From: Eimeria necatrix | Taxonomy: Eukaryota > Apicomplexa > Conoidasida > Eucoccidiorida > Eimeriidae | Reading direction: 5' to 3' | NCBI RefSeq assembly: GCF_000499385.1 | Contig: NW_013654309.1 | Span: 83,501-147,500 of the forward strand | DNA length: 64,000 bases | Shown here: positions 58,516 through 64,000 of the stretch, piece by piece | How the letters are laid out: the number at the start of each line of letters is the position of its first letter | Numbering within the stretch: the stretch's first letter is position 1 | Notes under the pieces: model-generated | The model's database searches: none | What the model was told of the DNA's origin: nothing | What the model saw: only the letters and a program-made list of their open reading frames with translations | Made by a program: the position numbers and the translations under genes

Positions 58516-61210
58516 TCAGACCTCTTTGAGGGAAATTCTGGGGCAGACGTTCATGCTCATGAGTTCCTGGAAGAGCAACTTGCAGGCGTAGGGAATCTGC
58601 ACAGTGGCTGCGTCGGCGGAACTCTTGCACATGTTGCACCAGCCGTTGGAGCCAATGAGCCCGCAGCGCGTGCAGACTGTGGCCTCGAAGGCGTCGCTGG
58701 ACAAGACCAGCCTCTCCACCAACAAGGCAGAGGCCCCGTAAGCCACGAGACAGTCTCTTTCCATTTCGCCGAGTCGGAGGCCCCCGTCTTTGGCGCGGCC
58801 TTCGGTGGGCTGGCGCGTGAGCAGCTGGCGGGGGCCCCTGCCGCGGGCGTGGATCTTGTCCTGGACCATGTGTTTGAGTTTTTGGTAGTAGATGGGCCCG
58901 CAGAAGACGTAGGCCTGCAGGGGGCCCCCCGTGAACCCGCAGGTGAGGTACTGCTTGCCGGAGTAGTGGAGGCCCCCCGCGAGCAGCGCCCGGGCCAGCT
59001 CCGCCGCGGGGGCCCCCCCAAAGGCTGTGCCGTACTGCAGCTGCCCCGAGAGCAGCGCAGTCTTGCCCGCAAGCAGCTCCAGCAGCTTCCCCACAGTCAT
59101 CCGCGAGGGGAAGCCGTGCGGATTCATCACCAAGTCCGGAGTCCAGCCGTCCTCCGCAAACGGCAAGTCCTCCGGAGGCACTATCAACCCCACCACCCCC
59201 TTCTGGCCGTGCCGCGAGGAGAACTTGTCCCCCAGTTCGGGCAGCCGGGTCTGCCGCAGCATCAGCTTCGCCAGTCTGCTGCCTTCTGCGCTTTCCGTCA
59301 GCAGCACGCGGTCCACGTAGGCGGCCACGGGCGTTTTGTACTTCACCGGAGAAGGGCTGTAGTCGCTGCGCTGCAGCCGCAGCGGGTCTGCAACAGCAGC
59401 TTTCGTGTTGGTCGGCGAAAACTTGTTCACCAACACCATGTCTTGTTCCACCAGTTCCCCCACTTCCGCCAGCCCGTCTTCCCCCACGGCGGCGAACCGC
59501 TTGCTGGCCAGCCCCCGGCCCGCGCCCCGGGGGCCCCCCCGCTCCCCGGGGGGCCCCCCGCCGGCGGGGGCCCCCCCCCGGCTGCCCTCCGCCGCCGAGG
59601 GCGGCGGGAAGGCGCGGTCCGACGCCCCGTTGTAGTACTGCTTGAAGTCCACTGTGTGCTTTCTTATTGCGAAGCACCTCCCGAAGCCCCGGTCCACAGA
59701 CCCCCGGTTCAAAACTATTGCGTCTTCTATGTCGTAGCCGCTGTAACTCATCACTGCCACACTCGCGTTTTGGCCTGCGCAAACAAACTCCAAAAAACTC
59801 CCAAACTCACAAGCGCCCTGTCCATACACCCCAGGGCTCCTCCCCGGCTCCGCTCGCGCTGCAGAAAGCCCGCACTGTACAGACACTGTACACTGTACAG
59901 ACACCTGACGCCTGAACTGAACGCCGCGGCTGCGGCCTGCGCAGCAGACACTTGCGAGTTTCTCGAGCACGAAACACTTTATTTAGTCCATTTGCAACTT
60001 CCTTTGCACCATTCACACTCACGCACGCGAACGCATGCACCCAGACACAAGAGCAGCAGCAGCAGCACAGCAGCGCAGCAGCAGCAGCGCAGCAGCGCAG
60101 CAGCAGCAGCACAGCAGCAGCAGCAGCAGCAGCAGCAGCGCAGCAGCGCAGCAGCAGCAGCACCTGCGGGGAGCTGGCTGAAGTTGATGAAGTCGAGGGT
60201 GCGGGACTTGCAGAGGGGCTGTTGGGGGTAGACGAGGAGGTAAAGGAGAGTGTCGCATCTGTTGAACTGGTTGAAAGCAATTGCGCCCAAGGCCTGTTTG
60301 CCCATGGCGCACTGGTAAGTGTTTCTGGGGCTTTGGTTGTGGTTTGGGTAGGGAATGAGTCCCGCAACAACTCCCAAAATGGCCAGAGGGTCTATTTCTA
60401 AATGCGTAGTTTCGGGGCCAATGCTGTCTTCGTCGAGAGCAATAAGAAGGTCATTTTCCTCGTTTACGTCCACCCACTCGAGGACGCTGCGGCGCAGCAA
60501 GTCCCCGAAAGCCAGCTCCCCGCGCTGCAGCTGCTGCAGCTGCTGCTGCTGCAGCAGCGGCTGCCCCCCCTCCACCAGAATGAGCGGCCGCGAGAGGCGG
60601 CCGCCGTCGGTGGCCACGTAGATGGCGCGGTGCGCGGCGCTGCGGTGTACAGACAGGAAGGGCCCCAGGAGGCCCCTGCGGCGCAGCAGCCGCACTGCAG
60701 CAAGCAGCTGCTGCGGCCTGCGGTGCAGCCCCAAGAGGGCCCCGTTGAGAAAGACCAAGTGCCCCCCCTCTGCTGCTGCTGCTGCTGCTGCTGCATGCAG
60801 CTCCTGGGGCCCCAGCGAGGGGGCCTCCTCCACGCCCAGCGCGAAGAGGGCCCGCAGCGCGGGGCCCTCCGGCGCGTCCGTAGTCACATGAGTCAACAAC
60901 GCCAAATTTTTCACAAGTCCGCAACTCTCCCCCTCGGGAGTGTCGCAGGGGCACAAGACCCCCCACTGGGAGGGCTGGAGCGCGCGGGGCCCCGAGACTT
61001 TGCGGCCTTTTTCGAACTGCGAGTTCAGTCTTGTCATCATTCCGAGAGTGGCGATGTAAGAAAGTCTCGAGAGGATTTGCGCCACTCCCGAGCGCTCCAT
61101 GCGGAACCTCTTGATGCTCCAGTTGCCGGTGCTGAGTGCCGTTTGGAGGCCTCGCGTGATGATGTCAGTGGGGAGGTTTCGCGTGCAGTCGGGGTAGGCC
61201 AGCGCCTCCC

Positions 61211-61252
<42 letters not shown>

Positions 61253-61539
61253 GGGTTTGGTGGAAGCGCGTCAGCGCGAAGTCGATTTGCTTCTTCGTCT
61301 GCGCGCAAAACCTCTTGAACAAATCTTCGAATAAAAGCCCCAACATCTGCCCCGCCAGCTCCAGTCTTTTGTTGCCATAGTAGTCTTTGTCGTCCAGCAG
61401 CTGCGGCGCTGCTGCTGCTGCTAAGCAGCGCCGCGCCATCAGCGTCAGCAGCAGCAGCTTCGCCTCGAAGTTGTTCCCGCTGCTCGCCAGGTGCGGCAGC
61501 AGCACGCGGTGCAGCGCCTCCACCGCCTCCTCCGCGCTG

Positions 61540-61570
<31 letters not shown>

Positions 61571-61966
61571 GGCTCTCCCGCTCCCGCGCAGAAGCAAAAA
61601 AGCCCCGCCCGTAAGTCCGCAGCCGCAGCCGCGACCCCACCCACACCAGCGCCTGCTGCTGCGTCAAAGCCCCCTCCGTGTGGCAGTCCTGCAGCGACAG
61701 CGACACCGGCTCTGCTGCAGCAGCAGCGCAGCAGCCCTCCTTCCCAGCAGCAGCAGCAGCAGCAGCAGGAGACCCTATTAGCTGCGCTATTTCCTGGTCA
61801 TTCTCCACCCCCATGGCCCGCAGCAAAATGCACAGCGGCAAGTCGTCAGTGAAGGAGTTGTGCCGTACGTACAGCCGGCCCCCCTTCAACACCACCGCCG
61901 TCCGGCTCTTCGCCTCCGCCGTCGCAGACGTCACCGTCGCGCACACGTTCCGCTTCATGTCCAGCT

Positions 61967-62000
<34 letters not shown>

Positions 62001-63204
62001 AAGCAGCAGCAAAAGCAGCAGCAGCGGAAGCGAATGAATTTGCTGTGTTTGTATGTCCTTATATGAATATAATAGTGTATTTATATCTTTATATATATAT
62101 ATAAATATATTGTAGGAAATCTGTGCATATTATATGTACATGTATATCCTATACGAGCGTACGCATTTACAGGTGCTGCTGCAGTCCTAGGTGAAATTAT
62201 AGCAACATTACATTATTTTATTTGCAAATATATTTAGATTCTGCATAATTAAATGTGTTGCATAAATAGGCAGGCGAACATGCGAAGAAAGCTTTGCATG
62301 CAGATGTTGAGCTTTCGGTGCATGCGTTCAGCTGTACGTACACTGGAAGGCACTCTAGTTTACGGTGCGACTTCTCTCAGATTCCATTTATTTACTGCTT
62401 CTTATTTATTTATTTATTTATTTATTTATCTATTTATTTTTTTATTTTAATGTTTATTGTTAGGCGCCACAACTTGCTGCATTTGCAGGCCCGGGGAAAG
62501 CCAAACTACTTAAATTGAATTAAATGAGAAATCCATTTTAACGAGACGCAACGAGAAAGGCAATAAAAAAGAAAACATAAACAGAATAAATAAAAGAATA
62601 ATAAAGATAATAAATAAAAGGAATAAAGAAAATAAAAGAAACTGAATAAATGAAAAAGAACAAAAATGTAAATAATTATGAGTGGCCGGACAATGGTAAA
62701 GAATAAACCGGCAAGTAACATGGCTACAGAACAGACAAAGCAGTAAATAATGAAAAAAAGAAATAAATAAATAATAAATAACAAATAATTAAAAGTAAAT
62801 AAACAAATGGCATGTTAATAAAATTAGTAATGCAAGCTTGTGTCTATGCTATGCAGCTCCTAAAGCCCCCCTTAATTAAGAAGTATAGAACAACAAAAGA
62901 AAAAAGTTTTTAATTATTTAATTGCTTTTATTTTATTTATATTTTGGAACTTTTATTTAAAACGTGTTTTTCCTTTTTTACCTCCACTATGATCCTGTTC
63001 TTAGACAGTTGCTCCTGCATCAACAGCACCTGAACACAGCAGCAGCAGCAGCAGCAGCAGCAAATCAATGCGGCCAGCAGCAGCAGCAGCAGCAAATCAA
63101 TGCGGTCAGCAGCAGCAGCCGCAATTGCAGAGAGCAAGAGCAGCAGAACACGCTGACTGCGAAACGCAGCAGCAGCAGCACAAGCAGCAGCAGGCCGCCG
63201 CCGT

Positions 63205-63250
<46 letters not shown>

Positions 63251-63953
63251 GCGACAAAGAAGCCCTGGCGCGCCATCTCTGCTGCCAAAGCCTCAAAAAG
63301 CCTCCAAAAAACCCAACCCAGCACCCAACCAAACCCCAAAACAAACAAACAAACAAAATAAATAAATAAATAAATAAAACAATTAATTAATTAATTAATT
63401 AATTAAATAATTAATTAAATAATTAATTAATTAATTAATTAAAGCACCTTTTCGGTGCCGCGGACGATGAAGTAGCCGCCGGGGTCGAGGGGGCACTCGC
63501 CGAGTTGCTGCAGCTGCTGCTGCGTCTTGGAGTGCAGCAGACAAGCTTTGCTGCGAAGCATTAGTGGCAAACTTCCAATAAAAATTCCTTTTCTTCTAAT
63601 AATATCATTTCCTTTAGTGAATTCAACTTCGGCGAGAAGAGGGGCTGCGTAGGTGAGTTCGCGGAGTCTGCAGAGCTGCGGCGTGAGCTGCTGCTGCTGC
63701 TGCTGCAGCAGCTGCTGCTGCCCGCAGTCCTCCAGCCGCGGGGGCCCCACACGCACGTCTATGAACTCCAAAAAAAAAGAACTATCAACATCAGATCTAA
63801 TTAACTTGTTTGCTGCTGCTCTCACAATGCTGCGGAGGCCCTCTTCAATGAAGAAGTCGAAGGAAGACAAGTGCTGCGAGACGAGGCCCCTGCAGGCGAT
63901 GAACGCGGGCAGCAGCCGCCACTTCTCCGCCAGCCGCGCCACCCGCGCACCCC

Positions 63954-64000
<47 letters not shown>
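58516..64000 (-). CDS. RPC2: RNA polymerase III second-largest subunit RPC2 (5' end beyond window)
   Basis: RPC2 (yeast Ret1, human POLR3B) forms half of the Pol III active-site cleft, making tRNA and 5S RNA. Exons: 64000-63448 (open at the edge), 63029-62982, 61964-60164 and 59774-58516, joined in phase; about 1,200 residues are visible. Pol III rather than I or II is shown by the junction GTEK|VLLMQEQLSKNRIIVE, by NASVAVMSYSGYDIEDAIVL with NRGSVDRGFGRCFA, and by the C-terminus (CLVAYGASALLVERL, the zinc site CTRCGLIGSNGWCNMCKS, then LLFQELMSMNV). The hybrid-binding motif RHGQKGVVG and QCAMGKQALGAIAFNQF are intact. Poly-Ser, poly-Ala and poly-Gln inserts interrupt the protein between conserved blocks, for example in the protrusion and lobe regions, and an Arg/Gly-rich insert follows FKQYYNGASD. 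Conserved catalytic elements are spared. Upstream of the first visible conserved block the frame reads poly-Ser to the edge. Confidence 0.95.
60053..60160 (+). repeat. CAG triplet run inside an RPC2 intron
   Basis: About 108 bases of CAG with occasional CGCAG and ACAG. On the RPC2 coding strand it reads CTG and starts right after the donor CAG|GTGCTGCTG. Confidence 0.95.
61210..61252 (-). repeat. AGC/CAG run coding poly-Ser in RPC2
   Basis: CTG on the plus strand; translated on the minus strand as about 12 Ser just before RSREALAYP. Confidence 0.95.
61543..61570 (-). repeat. AGC/CAG run coding poly-Ser in RPC2
   Basis: CTG on the plus strand; gives the SSSSSSSS of the ESRSSSS...SSAEEAVE region. 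Confidence 0.9.
61746..61768 (-). repeat. GCT run coding poly-Ala in RPC2
   Basis: CAG on the plus strand, GCT on the coding strand (GSPAAAAAAAGKEG). The only exonic run of this polarity in RPC2. Confidence 0.9.
61968..62024 (+). repeat. CAG run at an RPC2 intron 3' end
   Basis: On the coding strand it reads CTG repeats ending CTGCAG|CTGGAC, so the triplet run itself supplies the acceptor of the largest exon. Confidence 0.9.
62400..62449 (+). repeat. (TTTA)n microsatellite in an RPC2 intron
   Basis: Repeated TTTA/TTTATTTA units within the 1,017-base intron 61965-62981. The intron continues to 62820 with AAATAA-type purine/AT sequence. Confidence 0.95.
63038..63118 (+). repeat. CAG runs with a 33-bp duplicated unit
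   Basis: CAG runs separated twice by the spacer CAAATCAATGCGG (63061 and 63094, period 33). They lie in an RPC2 intron just upstream of the 48-bp exon. Confidence 0.9.
63205..63249 (+). repeat. uninterrupted CAG run in an RPC2 intron
   Basis: Fifteen CAG units; CTG on the coding strand. Confidence 0.95.
63356..63442. repeat. AT-rich tetranucleotide repeats (AATA then TTAA)
   Basis: AAATAAATAA followed by TTAATTAA units, ending at the donor of the first visible RPC2 exon (63447). Confidence 0.9.
63955..64000 (-). repeat. CTG run at window edge (AGC/Ser on RPC2 coding strand)
   Basis: At least 15 CTG units continuing past the window; in frame with RPC2 it reads poly-Ser. Confidence 0.9.

Noticed and set aside
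58481..59782. A 433-codon minus-strand frame overlapping the last RPC2 exon in another frame
   Set aside because: The overlapping frame 58516-59774 carries the conserved Pol III sequence; this one is a GC-bias shadow.
58849..60231. A 460-codon plus-strand frame opposite RPC2
   Set aside because: It is antisense to conserved RPC2 motifs, rich in Pro/Arg/Gln from GC bias and CAG runs, and has no family features.
60402..61334. A 310-codon plus-strand frame
   Set aside because: Antisense to the conserved core of RPC2; low-complexity composition.
61965..62012. Poly-Leu N-terminus just ahead of the largest RPC2 exon
   Set aside because: It arises from reading the CTG-rich intron; the acceptor CTGCAG|CTGGAC joins conserved sequence to the preceding 48-bp exon in phase.
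62506..62784. A 92-codon Phe/Tyr/Leu-rich frame resembling a membrane protein
   Set aside because: Product of AT-rich simple sequence inside an RPC2 intron.
1..64000. tRNA, rRNA, CRISPR arrays, transposons
   Set aside because: No T-loop GGTTCGAATCC with flanking stem, no rRNA core sequence, no spaced repeats and no transposase or reverse-transcriptase motifs were seen. A covariance-model scan would be needed to exclude small RNAs.

Overview
This window looks like nuclear DNA of a coccidian apicomplexan, most likely Eimeria. The genes are intron-rich, with short phase-consistent GT-AG introns. Two proteins carry single ApiAP2 DNA-binding domains. The right third is full of CAG/CTG triplet runs that encode poly-Ser, poly-Gln and poly-Ala, together with telomere-like AAACCCT/TTTAGGG arrays inside introns and between genes. 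Homopolymeric amino-acid repeats plus interstitial telomere-like repeats, confined to one segment and absent next to it, are a recognised feature of Eimeria chromosomes. The species is not determined here.

Layout. Bases 1-41.4 kb are repeat-poor with widely spaced genes. In order these are: a CFAP100/CCDC37-like axonemal coiled-coil gene (-), a MYCBP/FAP174-like gene (+), unrecognised loci including one predicted secreted protein at 9.9-11.3 kb, a large multi-exon ApiAP2 gene (+, 14.5-20.7 kb) converging on a single-exon ApiAP2 gene (-, 21.2-22.5 kb), the RNA polymerase III subunit RPC4 (-, 24.5-26.9 kb), and the FACT subunit SSRP1/Pob3 (-, 30.9-34.1 kb). Then comes about 7 kb with little recognisable coding content. 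From about 41.4 kb the DNA turns GC-rich and repeat-rich. This part holds a large unrecognised leucine-rich, Cys-rich, serine-rich gene (+, 41.5-48.0 kb), the retromer core subunit VPS35 (+, 15 exons found, 51.1-57.2 kb) and the RNA polymerase III second-largest subunit RPC2 (-, 58.5 kb to beyond the right edge).

Functional themes are core nuclear transcription (two Pol III subunits, one FACT subunit, two ApiAP2 factors), endosomal sorting (VPS35) and flagellar or axonemal parts (CFAP100, MYCBP), which in a coccidian would serve the flagellated microgamete. There is no sign of operons. I found no rRNA, tRNA, CRISPR array or transposon. Exon coordinates were derived by hand from splice consensus, reading phase and remembered family sequence patterns; they need transcript support.
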